The position numbers were made by a program, and so were the translations under genes. From contig NZ_CP015423.1 in assembly GCF_001719045.1 (NCBI RefSeq), positions 2,564,001 through 2,628,000 on the forward strand: a stretch of DNA of 64,000 bases, in the 5' to 3' direction. The DNA comes from Paenibacillus polymyxa. GTDB lineage: Bacteria > Bacillota > Bacilli > Paenibacillales > Paenibacillaceae. Below are positions 19,666 to 27,950 of the stretch, one piece after another. The first letter of the stretch is position 1, and the number at the start of each line of letters is the position of its first letter. The notes beneath the pieces are model-generated. The model made no database searches. It saw only the letters and a list, made by a program, of their open reading frames with translations, and was not told the origin of the DNA.

Positions 19666-19709
19666 CAAAAAGGAGACGAATCCCTGAATAGGGGTTCGTC
19701 TCCTTTTTT
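19666..19709 (-). terminator. Terminator of the methyltransferase gene
   Basis: AAAAAGGAGACGAATCCC pairs with GGGGTTCGTCTCCTTTTT around a short loop. On the minus strand TTTTT ends the stem; it looks bidirectional. It lies 44 bases after the methyltransferase stop and upstream of the regulator's promoter. Confidence 0.88.
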
Positions 19710-19752
19710 GCTATTGCGTAAAAAGCTTTATTCTCTTATTCGTGAATTCAGG

Positions 19753-20526
19753 CTATCGCTCAGCGATGATACTGACCGCTTGCAGATGGTCGGCGTACTT
19801 TACAAACTGCTTGCGCATACCCATAACCCTTGTCCGGGCAGCATGGTTACGCATAAGGTTAAAGGCAATTTTCCCAAATCTCAACCAGCCCTCGTCCTGA
19901 ATGATACGTAGCAAATGCAATAAGTGCATGGGAACCGTATAGATTTTAACGACCTTAAAGCCTTCCTCTTTCAGCAGCTGTTCCCACTCTGACACCGTCA
20001 ACGGTGTCGCATTAACTCTCATGGCTACAGCCAAATCCTTGTAAATTTGTTTTCTGAGCGCAGGCTCAATATGGTTAGAAGCAAGGCACATCTCATGAAT
20101 AGCATACTTCCCACCTGCTTTCAAAAGCCGCCTGGCTTCCGAAATAATCTGCGCCTTCTTGGCCCTTGTATGCATCGTCAGCATGGCTTCCCCATATACC
20201 ACCGTCGCAGAGGCATCCGGCAACGGAACCTGTTCAGCATCGGCAATAATGACTTCCCGATTTGCTCCGCTTGCATACGTTTTTACGATAGAAGCCGCCT
20301 TCTCATTCTGTTCAATCGCAATATAACGACGGGGATTAAGCCGCAGTGTGATTTGGGCAGTTATACCCAATCCGGGGGCAAACTCAATGACCTCATCCTG
20401 TCCGGTTACGTCAAGTCCCTCTATCATCCAACGTGTCGTTTTTAACCCTCCGGGCCTAAGCACGCGCTTACCGAGACTTGCTAATATCCAGTGCCCTGGC
20501 ACCTGTTTGTAATCTACTGTCTGCAT
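19753..20526 (-). CDS. Class I SAM-dependent methyltransferase under a Fur box
   Basis: Rossmann-fold methyltransferase of 257 aa; the substrate is unknown. Motif I is VIEFAPGLGITAQITL (a variant of the GxGxG loop), followed by the acidic ribose-binding residue in YIAIEQNE, the adenine-site DAEQVPLPDASATVVYGEAM, and LLKAGGKYAIHEMCL as post-motif. The C-terminal third (about 195-257) is basic and helical. ATG 20526 has AGAGGTG upstream. A near-perfect Fur operator lies 29-47 bases upstream, so it should be iron-repressed. It is not an obvious siderophore gene, so a role in iron-limited metabolism is inferred only. The cupin gene upstream on the same strand may or may not be cotranscribed. Confidence 0.82.
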   Translation of the reverse strand: MQTVDYKQVPGHWILASLGKRVLRPGGLKTTRWMIEGLDVTGQDEVIEFAPGLGITAQITLRLNPRRYIAIEQNEKAASIVKTYASGANREVIIADAEQVPLPDASATVVYGEAMLTMHTRAKKAQIISEARRLLKAGGKYAIHEMCLASNHIEPALRKQIYKDLAVAMRVNATPLTVSEWEQLLKEEGFKVVKIYTVPMHLLHLLRIIQDEGWLRFGKIAFNLMRNHAARTRVMGMRKQFVKYADHLQAVSIIAER

Positions 20527-20554
20527 TGGCTATTAACACCTCTTTTTAAAATTT

Positions 20555-20573
20555 GATAATGATATTCATTATC
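20555..20573 (-). promoter_or_regulatory. Fur box
   Basis: The 19-base GATAATGATATTCATTATC differs from the classic Fur consensus GATAATGATAATCATTATC at one central base and is a full inverted repeat. It lies just upstream of the methyltransferase gene. Confidence 0.85.
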
Positions 20574-20718
20574 AATACGAGTGTAAAAAAAATAACCTTT
20601 TTCTTTTTTTGATATGAGCATGTTGCATCATTCAATATCTATATATTGCCGATCGGAGACCCGCTCTTACGATTTATGCCAATGCCCCATTTATACAATG
20701 ATGGTGCTGTGTCCTCTT

Positions 20719-21060
20719 TTATATGTTCTGCGCATAGCTTTCGCTTGGCGTTTGGGTTAACACTACATGCAGACTGGAATTCGCCTCTGCACCGCCACGA
20801 TAGGAAAAGTGCTCATCGCCCGTAACATGAATGATATCCCCTTGGACAACTTCCGTTGCTTCCCCGTTCACAGTTACAGTCCCGCTGCCTTCAAGAACAA
20901 GCAAATATACATTCGCTCCTGGGTGATTATGTGTTGGCAACTCCGCATTAGGAGTAAAGTTGAGAATAAAAATTACATTGTCAGCTTCCTTATGCACAAT
21001 TCGTTTTGTAAACGCAGCTTCCTTATATTCCTGAAATTGAATGAGGTTTGATTTTTTCAT
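20719..21060 (-). CDS. Small cupin-domain protein
   Basis: Single cupin barrel of 113 aa. Cupin motif 1 is visible as LPTHNHPGANVYLLVLEGSGTV (two His and no clear Glu at the usual spot) and motif 2 as GDIIHVTGDEHFSYRG with one His, so a metal site is likely. The reaction is unknown; small cupins can be dioxygenases, isomerases or sensors. It is divergent from the flavodiiron gene across an Fnr-like palindrome, so it may share oxygen or nitric-oxide control. AGGAG lies upstream of ATG 21060. Confidence 0.8.
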   Translation of the reverse strand: MKKSNLIQFQEYKEAAFTKRIVHKEADNVIFILNFTPNAELPTHNHPGANVYLLVLEGSGTVTVNGEATEVVQGDIIHVTGDEHFSYRGGAEANSSLHVVLTQTPSESYAQNI

Positions 21061-21140
21061 ATTGGTTCACGCTCCTGTTTGAAATTAAATTTGCTTAAGA
21101 TGGATGAATACCTTTATTGTATTGGATTATTTCGCTCGAC

Positions 21141-21158
21141 TTGTGATTGCAATCACAA
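21141..21158. promoter_or_regulatory. Fnr/Crp-type palindrome between cupin and flavodiiron genes
   Basis: TTGTGATTGCAATCACAA is a perfect 18-base palindrome matching TGTGA-N6-TCACA, the form bound by Bacillus Fnr and Crp-type proteins. The Crp/Fnr gene at 23974 is the obvious candidate binder. Confidence 0.75.
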
Positions 21159-21199
21159 AACTAAATTTAAGTAAAAAATACTTTTAATTATTTAAAAAT

Positions 21200-21212
21200 T
21201 TGATTTCAATCA
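21200..21212 (+). promoter_or_regulatory. Second Fnr-like half-palindrome before the flavodiiron gene
   Basis: TTGATTTCAATCA matches TTGAT-N4-ATCA(A), nearly the classic FNR/DNR site, about 77 bases before the flavodiiron start. A site at this distance could place an activator near -40. Confidence 0.5.
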
Positions 21213-21288
21213 TCTTTTTCACCGACACATCCAACTAGAATCGGATTATGCAAGATGCTAAAACAATAACAAGCAGGAGGTTATTCCT

Positions 21289-22524
21289 ATGAAGCCCGGA
21301 TTCAAGCTGGCAAAGGATATTTATTGGGTAGGAAAAATTGATAATCGTGAGGTTCCCTTTCATCGTCTTCTACTATCAAAGGGTACAACTTATAATGCAT
21401 ATCTATTAAAAACCGGAAAGCCAACCATTGTGGATACCGTGGATATGGCGTTCGGTAGAGAATTTGCCGAAGCTGTAACCGAATTGATCGATCCATTGGA
21501 TATTCAATATATCATCGTCAATCACACGGAACCAGATCACTCGGGCGGATTGGCGGCACTTGCTTCCAAGGCAACGAACGCTACGATTGTCTGCACTGAG
21601 ATTGCCGTTCCGGAAATTCAACAAATGTACAAGCTTCAGCATCGCAACTTCCTCGTAATCAAGGATGGGGATCAACTGGACATTGGAGGCAAAACGCTGC
21701 TGTTCAAAGAAACTCCTTATCTGCATACAGAAGAAACCATGATTACGTATTGTATAGAAGATAAAATCTTGTTCCCTTGCGATATTTTCAGTACACACGT
21801 GGCTGTAGAGCATCTATTTGCCGATGAGGCTGGTTTTGATATCACCGAGGACTTTATCGGATACTATCAGGCTATTATTCATCCACATCGCAGATATGTG
21901 CGCACATTAATCGAAGCTGTTGCCGATCTGGATATTGAGATGATTGCGCCTTCCCACGGCTTCGCGATCCGGCATGATATTGCCAAGTTTATTGATTTGT
22001 ACGCCTCTATGAGTACCGAAACCAAGGAAGATAAAAAAGTAGCGATTGTCTATGCCACCCTAAAAAATAATACTAAAAAAATGGCAAACATCCTGAAGGA
22101 CTGCTTTTTGGAGAACCAAATCCAGGTGGAGCTATGGGACGTGGATAAAGCGGATGAAACGGAAATATTGAATAGTATTGCCTCAGCAGATGCTGTGTTC
22201 GTTGGTAGCTCTACTAAATATGCCGATATGACGGGCAAATTGGAAGACCTATTGCAACAAATGCAAAAGATGAATCTGGAAGGCAAGCTGGCTGCTGCCT
22301 TTGGTTCCTACGGCTGGAGCGGGGAAGCCATTGAAGTTGTACAGGATTACTTGAACGGTACTAATATGAAGGTGCAAAGCACTTCAGATGTAATCAAATC
22401 AACGGGTATGACCCATGTGGAATTCCCGGTACGTATTCGTTTCTCTCCTACAGAAGTTGAAAAAGTGAAAAAAATTAAAAATGCCGCTGAATTTGTCTCA
22501 GATCTACTGCTTAGTGTTATTTAA
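21289..22524 (+). CDS. Flavodiiron protein (NO/O2 reductase)
   Basis: A-type flavodiiron protein, 411 aa: reduces nitric oxide to nitrous oxide and/or oxygen to water using electrons from rubredoxin. The N-terminal metallo-beta-lactamase-like domain carries the diiron ligands His79, Glu81, Asp83 (HTEPDH), His146 (YLHTEE), Asp165 (FPCDIFS) and His223 (PSHGF). The C-terminal flavodoxin domain (about 255-405) binds FMN (VAIVYATLKNNTKKMANIL). The start is ATG 21289 after AGGAGG. It is followed at 36 bases by the reductase and then rubredoxin, a full electron chain. Control by Fnr-like sites and the linked Crp/Fnr protein is inferred. Confidence 0.95.
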   Translation: MKPGFKLAKDIYWVGKIDNREVPFHRLLLSKGTTYNAYLLKTGKPTIVDTVDMAFGREFAEAVTELIDPLDIQYIIVNHTEPDHSGGLAALASKATNATIVCTEIAVPEIQQMYKLQHRNFLVIKDGDQLDIGGKTLLFKETPYLHTEETMITYCIEDKILFPCDIFSTHVAVEHLFADEAGFDITEDFIGYYQAIIHPHRRYVRTLIEAVADLDIEMIAPSHGFAIRHDIAKFIDLYASMSTETKEDKKVAIVYATLKNNTKKMANILKDCFLENQIQVELWDVDKADETEILNSIASADAVFVGSSTKYADMTGKLEDLLQQMQKMNLEGKLAAAFGSYGWSGEAIEVVQDYLNGTNMKVQSTSDVIKSTGMTHVEFPVRIRFSPTEVEKVKKIKNAAEFVSDLLLSVI

Positions 22525-22560
22525 AACACAGTAGCGTATAGCGAATAGGAGAGATACTGA

Positions 22561-23754
22561 ATGGGTAACCAACATTACGTTATTATCGGAGGCAGTGTCG
22601 CCGCCGTCAACGCGGCAAAAGCGATTAGAGATCATGATGAGCTGGCCGAAATTTCTATTTACGGGGAGGAAGCATCCTTTCCGTATAACAGAGTCAAACT
22701 TTCCAAGGGACTATTTACTGATTTGCACAGTGACAAAATCCTGATCAAAAAGGAAAAATGGTTTGCCAATCAACGAATTCATGTGTATTCCGGCATCAAG
22801 ATAACCGAGATACATCCAGAGGATTGTACTATCAAAACAATAGATGGACAAACCGTTGCTTATGACAAGCTGCTGCTGTGTACAGGAGCTCACAACCGTA
22901 AGCTTGTGCTGGATGGGGCTTCTCTAAGGAACGTTCACAATATCCGTTTTCGACAAGATGCAGATAGCCTTAAAGCGGAATTGCGACAGGGAGACCGGAT
23001 ATGTATCATCGGGGGCGGTATTCAAGGCGTGGAAACCGCCTGGTCCTTCCAGCAAGCCGGGTATGCTGTAACCATACTGGAAGCTTCGCATCGGCTTATG
23101 CCCCGCCAGCTAGATGAAAAGGCCTCCGCTATTTTGACCGATCAAATGACCGAACGGGGTACTCAGATCCACCTTGGGCAAGGCGTAAAACGTATTAAAG
23201 GCACAGATCACGTAGAAGGTGTGGAACTACAGGACGGCTCTGTTATCCCTTGCGAGCATGTCGTGTACTCTATCGGAATTGAACCGAATACGGAGCTTGC
23301 TCGCCAAATCGGCCTTGATATTGGACAAGGCATTCTGGTGAATGCACAGATGGAGACCAGCTCCGCCAATATCTATGCAGCAGGTGATGCAGCCGAATTT
23401 CAAAGTAGAGTAGATGGGTTATGGGAAAGCGCAATGGAGCAGGGAAAAATAGCAGGCGCTAATATGGCGGGCGCATCCGTCAGCTATCAGCGTCCCCTCT
23501 CTGTAACCCTTTCAAACTGCTATGAATCTCCTCTCTTTTCCATCGGTCTGGTAGATGAACAAGTCTGCGACACCAGCCTGATTATTAAAAATCGAGCTTC
23601 TTATACACGTATGTTCATACAAAACGGCTCTATCTGCGGCGTGATTGGCTTTGGAGATGCCCTTGCTTCACTACCATACAAAACAGCCATCATGCAGGGA
23701 CTCAAACCGGACGCACCAGAGCTTACAAAAATTTTGAATGACAAGGAGAACTAG
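22561..23754 (+). CDS. NADH:rubredoxin reductase (FAD-dependent, NorW-like)
   Basis: FAD/NAD(P)-binding reductase, 397 aa, that would pass electrons from NAD(P)H to rubredoxin. The FAD site is at the N-terminus ([19 protein letters not shown]), the NAD site at about 145 ([19 protein letters not shown]), and the FAD-binding end motif is [10 protein letters not shown]. It lacks an active-site CxxC disulfide, as expected for this class. The start ATG 22561 has AGGAGAG eight bases upstream, and the rubredoxin start lies two bases after its stop. Confidence 0.94.
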   Translation: MGNQHYVIIGGSVAAVNAAKAIRDHDELAEISIYGEEASFPYNRVKLSKGLFTDLHSDKILIKKEKWFANQRIHVYSGIKITEIHPEDCTIKTIDGQTVAYDKLLLCTGAHNRKLVLDGASLRNVHNIRFRQDADSLKAELRQGDRICIIGGGIQGVETAWSFQQAGYAVTILEASHRLMPRQLDEKASAILTDQMTERGTQIHLGQGVKRIKGTDHVEGVELQDGSVIPCEHVVYSIGIEPNTELARQIGLDIGQGILVNAQMETSSANIYAAGDAAEFQSRVDGLWESAMEQGKIAGANMAGASVSYQRPLSVTLSNCYESPLFSIGLVDEQVCDTSLIIKNRASYTRMFIQNGSICGVIGFGDALASLPYKTAIMQGLKPDAPELTKILNDKEN

Positions 23755-23756
23755 AG

Positions 23757-23927
23757 ATGAAAAAATATGTTTGTCAGCCCTGTGGATACATTTATGATCC
23801 TGCTATCGGTGACCCCGATGAAGACGTTATGCCTGGTACAGCGTTTGAGGATCTTCCAGAAGACTGGGTTTGTCCAGTCTGCGGTGAGGATCAAAGTCAT
23901 TTTGCCCCAATAGATGATACAGAATAA
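23757..23927 (+). CDS. Rubredoxin (56 aa)
   Basis: Small iron carrier with one Fe(Cys)4 centre, the link between the reductase before it and the flavodiiron protein. Both cysteine pairs are present: [11 protein letters not shown] (with the usual CxxC-G-Y-x-Y-D) and [14 protein letters not shown] 23757 follows the reductase stop by two bases, with GGAG upstream inside that gene. Length 56 aa is standard, with a short acidic tail. Confidence 0.97.
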   Translation: MKKYVCQPCGYIYDPAIGDPDEDVMPGTAFEDLPEDWVCPVCGEDQSHFAPIDDTE

Positions 23928-23973
23928 CAACCATGCGCTATAACCTGTAGTTTCCGGTTTATGAATGGAGTGA

Positions 23974-24693
23974 ATGAATGTGAATGAGATGTCCTGTCCC
24001 TGCCAGTGCGAAAAAGAGCCCTGTGCCCGCAAAGTGCCTATCTTTTCCTCTTTGTCCTGCGAAGATTTGTGTAAGGTCAGCTCCATGATCCGACACCGAA
24101 AATATCAGAAGGGTGAAGCCCTGATTATCGAGGAACAAGCATCCGATACGCTGTACATTATTAAAAGCGGGCATGTCAAGCTGCTGAAGATGACGCCTCA
24201 GGGCAAGGAGCAAATTCTGCACATTCTGACAACTGGCGATTTTTTTGGCGAGTTGAACATATTTAACAGCGATGAGCTGAGTAACTTTAGTGCGTATGCC
24301 TTAAAAGATACTGATATTTGTATGCTCACCAAGGATGATATGGAGCAGTTGATCCGCAACAATCCCGATATCTCTTTGAAGCTGCTCAAAACCATTACTA
24401 AACGCTTGGCACATACCGAAAACCTGGCTCAAAGCCTAGCTACCAAAGACCCGGAAATCCGCATCGCCTATATGATTCTTGAGCTTGGACATAAATATGG
24501 CAAGCCGGATGGTTCCTACATTAAAATAAACCTCCCCCTTTCACGCGAGGAAATGGCTAATTATGTGGGTGTCACCCGCGAAACCATCAGTCGCAAATTC
24601 GGAAAATTTGAACAGCTGGGGATTATTCATAGCAAGGGTACAAGAGAGATTACCATCTGCGATGTACAGAAACTGAACGAATATATGGATTGA
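23974..24693 (+). CDS. Crp/Fnr family regulator with N-terminal cysteine cluster
   Basis: Transcription factor of 239 aa: cyclic-nucleotide-binding fold (about 25-145) and a C-terminal winged helix with SREEMANYVGVTRETISRKF as recognition helix. The N-terminus holds four cysteines in CPCQCEKEPC, which could ligate an iron-sulfur cluster as in Fnr, making it an oxygen or NO sensor; spacing differs from E. coli Fnr (C-x2-C-x5-C). Encoded 46 bases after rubredoxin, it probably controls this operon through the palindromes at 21141 and 21200. The start could be ATG 23974 or, with better spacing to GGAG, GTG 23980. Confidence 0.9.
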   Translation: MNVNEMSCPCQCEKEPCARKVPIFSSLSCEDLCKVSSMIRHRKYQKGEALIIEEQASDTLYIIKSGHVKLLKMTPQGKEQILHILTTGDFFGELNIFNSDELSNFSAYALKDTDICMLTKDDMEQLIRNNPDISLKLLKTITKRLAHTENLAQSLATKDPEIRIAYMILELGHKYGKPDGSYIKINLPLSREEMANYVGVTRETISRKFGKFEQLGIIHSKGTREITICDVQKLNEYMD

Positions 24694-24731
24694 GACACAT
24701 AGATACAATGTTACTCTAACATGAGGACAAC

Positions 24732-24807
24732 AAAAAACCGCTTCTTTAACTTATGGATTGCAGTTGATCTATCAACCACTTCCATTTCGTTAAAAGGCGG
24801 TTTTTTA
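24732..24807 (+). terminator. Bidirectional terminator after the Crp/Fnr gene
   Basis: AAAAAACCGC near 24732 pairs with GCGGTTTTTT near 24797, with TTTAAC/GTTAAA continuing the stem. It has A on the left and T on the right, so it can end both the Crp/Fnr run and the convergent glycosyltransferase gene. Confidence 0.8.
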
Positions 24808-24824
24808 GCATATTTTATACTCCA

Positions 24825-26630
24825 CTAACTATCAATTGTCGTGTTTACACCTTGGGAAGACGCTCCCCATGCAGGCTGCGCTGAAGGAAGTTCTGGCGAA
24901 ACTCTGTCTGTGGAAGGGGCAGTCTCAATCGTGGTCGATTTGGAGCAATCCCACACTACTTTGACCAAATACCCAAACAACAACACATTCAACAATGATG
25001 TCACACACAAAATAATACCGTATTGATCCCGAGAGTTGGAGCTATAGAAAATATCAAAGGTGTTCAGGAAAATCGTAAGACTGAATCCACCCGCAAGCCA
25101 CAAAAATCTGTGGTCTCGTAAATACAGATACGCCAGTACAGCTAACGCGGCCGCAGGGAACAAGTACCGTTCATGCATGCTGGAAGCGAAGGTAAATACA
25201 CCTGCAATGAGCACCAGTGCAGCTGCTGCTGCAAATTGTGGTTTGCGACTGCGGATATACATCCACCATGTAAATAGAGTCACCAACACAATGCAGATCA
25301 TACCCCACGTATGGTAACTGAACAGGAACAGCGTTGTAGTGTCCTGCGTATAATTGCCACCGATCAATGCAAAAAAGTTATACGCGTTCACCGAAGCATA
25401 CGGATACTCGCCGACCGTTCCCTTGTATAGGTCAAGTAGCCATAACGGCTCTTGCCCCCACGAAAATGGCAATATGACCAGAATGGTCGTCACAACAGCA
25501 CCGCCAATGGACAACAGCCAAGGCTGTATTTTTCGTTGTCTCAGCAGCTCAAAAAACAGAACAGGCCCATAAATAATTCCCTGCGGCTTCATCAATACGG
25601 CTACCGTAAACAATACGGCGGACCAGCCGACCCGGTTTTCCACAAGCAGCACAATCATGCCCACAATCAGCATCGTAAAGAAAGAATCTACCTGCCCCCA
25701 GAAGGTCGAATTGATAAATACAGCCGGGTTAAACACGTAGAATATAGCCAATCCAAGGCTTATTCCATAGCCGACCCGTTTGCTCGCCAACCGGTACAGC
25801 ATGTACGCTGTCACGATATCGGCTAATATATTGGGAAGCCGCAGCAGCACGGACATATAGGGAATGAAAGCATCCGTAGAGCCGATTTGACCAATCACAT
25901 ATAAAATATAAATATAGAACGGCGGATAATCACTTGATCCGTTCGTGTAAAAGCCCGATAAGCTATCCGCTGCTGTCGTAGCCCAGTTCCGGAATAGCAT
26001 TAAATCCATGTGACCCGAAATCCATGGAGCGATCGCCATTCTTAAAAAGAAACCCACACCCAGCACAGTCCACAGCATCAGTCCTCGATTACGTTCCCCG
26101 AGCTTCCATTCACGAGCCCGAAACCGGTACGCAATAAACACGAACGCACCGAAGAACAAAGCGGCGAAAATCGCCAGCGGAGTAGCATAAGCAGATGAGG
26201 AGTTCCCACTTCTTCCACCACCCATACCACCGCCAGGACCGCCCATGCCAGATCCGTTACCAGACATGCCACCGGGGCCTCTGTGCTGTCCGTCTCTGGC
26301 AACACCACTGCCGCCCGATACAGACGTATCATTCCCGGTCGTTGTACCTTTGTCACCCGATGTCGATGTCCCCTCAGTGGAGGAGTTGGTAGTTTGGTCT
26401 GTCGTCCCCTGATTCTTGCTGTCAGCGCTATTCGCCGAATCCGTCCCCCTCATACCTCCGCCAGGTCCGCCTCCTCCCCCAAACCCGCCGGATGGTCCCT
26501 GCCTAACAGCCGCAGACTGGGACGCAGAACTACCTGAATAACTCCATAACGAAACGACACTAGCGACAGCACACAATATGAGACTACATAGAAGTATATA
26601 TTTCAGACCGTTCGCTTTCCAAACGTTCAA
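24825..26630 (-). CDS. Polytopic membrane glycosyltransferase (GT-C type) with Gly-rich insert
   Basis: Integral membrane protein of 601 aa with about a dozen helices; it looks like a GT-C mannosyl/glucosyltransferase that uses a lipid-linked sugar donor. Typical features are the acidic site in the first external loop (WISGHMDLMLFRNWA), YPPFYIYILY, and FINSTFWGQVDSFFTMLIVG. Between helix 1 (about 10-30) and the next helix (about 150) lies an insert of about 110 residues rich in Gly, Ser, Thr, Met and Arg (GGFGGGGGPGGGMRG and a later GGPGGGMGGG run), predicted outside the membrane and disordered. It is a single gene; the acceptor is unknown. The N-terminus starts at ATG 26630. Confidence 0.8.
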   Translation of the reverse strand: MNVWKANGLKYILLCSLILCAVASVVSLWSYSGSSASQSAAVRQGPSGGFGGGGGPGGGMRGTDSANSADSKNQGTTDQTTNSSTEGTSTSGDKGTTTGNDTSVSGGSGVARDGQHRGPGGMSGNGSGMGGPGGGMGGGRSGNSSSAYATPLAIFAALFFGAFVFIAYRFRAREWKLGERNRGLMLWTVLGVGFFLRMAIAPWISGHMDLMLFRNWATTAADSLSGFYTNGSSDYPPFYIYILYVIGQIGSTDAFIPYMSVLLRLPNILADIVTAYMLYRLASKRVGYGISLGLAIFYVFNPAVFINSTFWGQVDSFFTMLIVGMIVLLVENRVGWSAVLFTVAVLMKPQGIIYGPVLFFELLRQRKIQPWLLSIGGAVVTTILVILPFSWGQEPLWLLDLYKGTVGEYPYASVNAYNFFALIGGNYTQDTTTLFLFSYHTWGMICIVLVTLFTWWMYIRSRKPQFAAAAALVLIAGVFTFASSMHERYLFPAAALAVLAYLYLRDHRFLWLAGGFSLTIFLNTFDIFYSSNSRDQYGIILCVTSLLNVLLFGYLVKVVWDCSKSTTIETAPSTDRVSPELPSAQPAWGASSQGVNTTIDS

Positions 26631-26729
26631 ACCCGATGCACCTCTCTCTGTTTCTATTTTCCCATATTGTATCTGTCTTAGCTTAGGACTTTGTGAGTTC
26701 TGGCTGAATGTTGGCTGAATACGAAATCA

Positions 26730-27440
26730 TCACACTGAAGATTGTCGTTCCATCTCCATAATCGCCCTTTCCAGCTGAGATTGTGGATGCTTCAGCATGT
26801 TACCGTGACCGACAGCTAATAAAGATGGATTGAAACTCGCCAGCTTTTTGGCGCTTTTCAGCGAAATTTCCTTGTTCCAGGTAGCCAGTGCCGGAAAAGG
26901 AAACAGCGGCTTAAGCCTTCCCGATACCGCTATACCACCTCGGGTCTGAAAGGCGTCGCCTGCAATTAGCGCTCGGGTGCGAGTATCCAAGAATGCCATT
27001 GAGCCTGGCGTATGTCCCGGTGCACTGATCGCCAACAGCGAACCTACATGATCCCCATCCTCCAGTAAAACGTCAGGCTGGGTAAGGATATGCTTCGGTA
27101 CATCGCCTCGAATAGGAGTATCCGGTTCTCCTGCCTCCAACGATACATCGCCCTGTAGCAGCGGTGCGTCCCGCCTTGAAATGAACACTTGCGCGTCAGG
27201 ATACCTTGCCTTGAGCTTATCCAACGCACCCACATGATCCCCATGGGCATGGGTAAGTACAATTCGAATAATCGGCTGCCCGATCTGCGCCGCAGCTTGT
27301 GCTATACCACGGGTACTGTATGGCAATCCGGCATCTACCAAGGTGAGCCCCTCTTTCTCCTCCACCAAATAACAGTTCACCGGGAACAGCCGGGGCATAA
27401 ACGTCAATTGATACACATGCTGCACCTGAACAATACGCAT
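26730..27440 (-). CDS. Metallo-beta-lactamase-fold hydrolase
   Basis: Cytoplasmic MBL-fold metallohydrolase, 236 aa, no signal peptide. Metal ligands: HAHGDH (motif 2), His in SAPGHTPGSM, Asp in ALIAGDAF and His in LAVGHGNM. The family includes glyoxalase-II-like, quorum-quenching and many unassigned enzymes; the substrate cannot be named. ATG 27440 has AAGGAGATG upstream. A large AT-rich palindrome immediately upstream (27467-27506) suggests a dedicated regulator, but none is encoded beside it. Confidence 0.88.
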   Translation of the reverse strand: MRIVQVQHVYQLTFMPRLFPVNCYLVEEKEGLTLVDAGLPYSTRGIAQAAAQIGQPIIRIVLTHAHGDHVGALDKLKARYPDAQVFISRRDAPLLQGDVSLEAGEPDTPIRGDVPKHILTQPDVLLEDGDHVGSLLAISAPGHTPGSMAFLDTRTRALIAGDAFQTRGGIAVSGRLKPLFPFPALATWNKEISLKSAKKLASFNPSLLAVGHGNMLKHPQSQLERAIMEMERQSSV

Positions 27441-27466
27441 TTATCTCATCTCCTTGACTTAATTAT

Positions 27467-27506
27467 AAACTAATTATATTAGTATTATAAATAATATAAT
27501 TAGTTT
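27467..27506 (-). promoter_or_regulatory. 40-base AT-rich palindrome before the MBL gene, candidate operator
   Basis: Perfect 15-base arms AAACTAATTATATTA (27467-27481) and TAATATAATTAGTTT (27492-27506) around 10 bases. Each arm contains a smaller inverted repeat, CTAAT-N3-ATTAG type. It lies 27 bases upstream of the start codon, so it overlaps the likely promoter. A MarR- or TetR-type dimer pair is the simplest reading. Confidence 0.6.
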
Positions 27507-27588
27507 TAAGCAAATACTTTTGCTGCTATTCAGCTGGAGTTGGAGCTTGGAACTGCTACGGGGACGGCCGTACTGAGAAAACAGCAAA

Positions 27589-27619
27589 AAGCATCCCCGG
27601 GACTCTGCCCCCGGGGATG
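27589..27619 (-). terminator. Terminator left behind with the minus-strand gene remnant
   Basis: GCATCCCCGGG pairs with CCCGGGGATGC; the minus strand reads into TTTTTGC. It follows the stop of the remnant at 27636. Confidence 0.8.
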
Positions 27620-27635
27620 CCTCTCAAAACAAGAA

Positions 27636-27770
27636 TTAATCTTTTCCTCCTGTTATTAATAACGAAGCCTTCTTGGCTATTTCCTCTTTATCAAACGGAG
27701 TAATTCCAGATGCCCATAAATAACCAGCCTCATGTATGATGTTGGCATGAATAGGTAGGACATCCAGATA
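27636..27770 (-). pseudogene. C-terminal remnant of an unknown gene (minus strand)
   Basis: An open frame of 44 codons without any start codon runs from an in-frame stop to TAA at 27636-27638; it includes HEAGYLWASGITPFDKEEIA and ends LLITGGKD. It looks like the end of a real protein (good codon use, terminator just after). I do not recognise the family. It abuts and slightly overlaps the plus-strand remnant, so a deletion probably fused two gene ends. Confidence 0.5.
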
Positions 27771-27859
27771 TCATTGCAGAAACTTGGTACAACTTATACG
27801 AGAAAAAACACAGCTTTGAAGAAACATTCCCAAAAGAAATGGATCCAACCAAGCTGTAA
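27755..27859 (+). pseudogene. C-terminal remnant, GyrI-like effector-domain type (plus strand)
   Basis: 34 codons open from a stop at 27752, with no start; the protein is GHPDIIAETWYNLYEKK and ends FPKEMDPTKL before TAA. This resembles the end of GyrI-like/AraC effector-binding proteins, a moderate guess. A strong terminator follows, as for a once complete gene. Confidence 0.5.
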
Positions 27860-27867
27860 AAATTATT

Positions 27868-27909
27868 AAAGCGAGAAGATGACCATTGTGGCCGTCTTCT
27901 CGCTTTTTT
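27868..27909 (+). terminator. Terminator after the plus-strand remnant
   Basis: AAAGCGAGAAGA pairs with TCTTCTCGCTTT, followed by TTTTTTG. It may also serve the convergent SDR gene. Confidence 0.85.
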
Positions 27910-27950
27910 GTCATTTATAAGCGTCCTTTGGGCAACAACTTCATCCGTAA

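Noticed and set aside
26078..26537. Antisense frames across the Gly-rich insert of the glycosyltransferase
   Set aside because: Open only because the opposite strand is GC-rich low-complexity repeat; no start signals.
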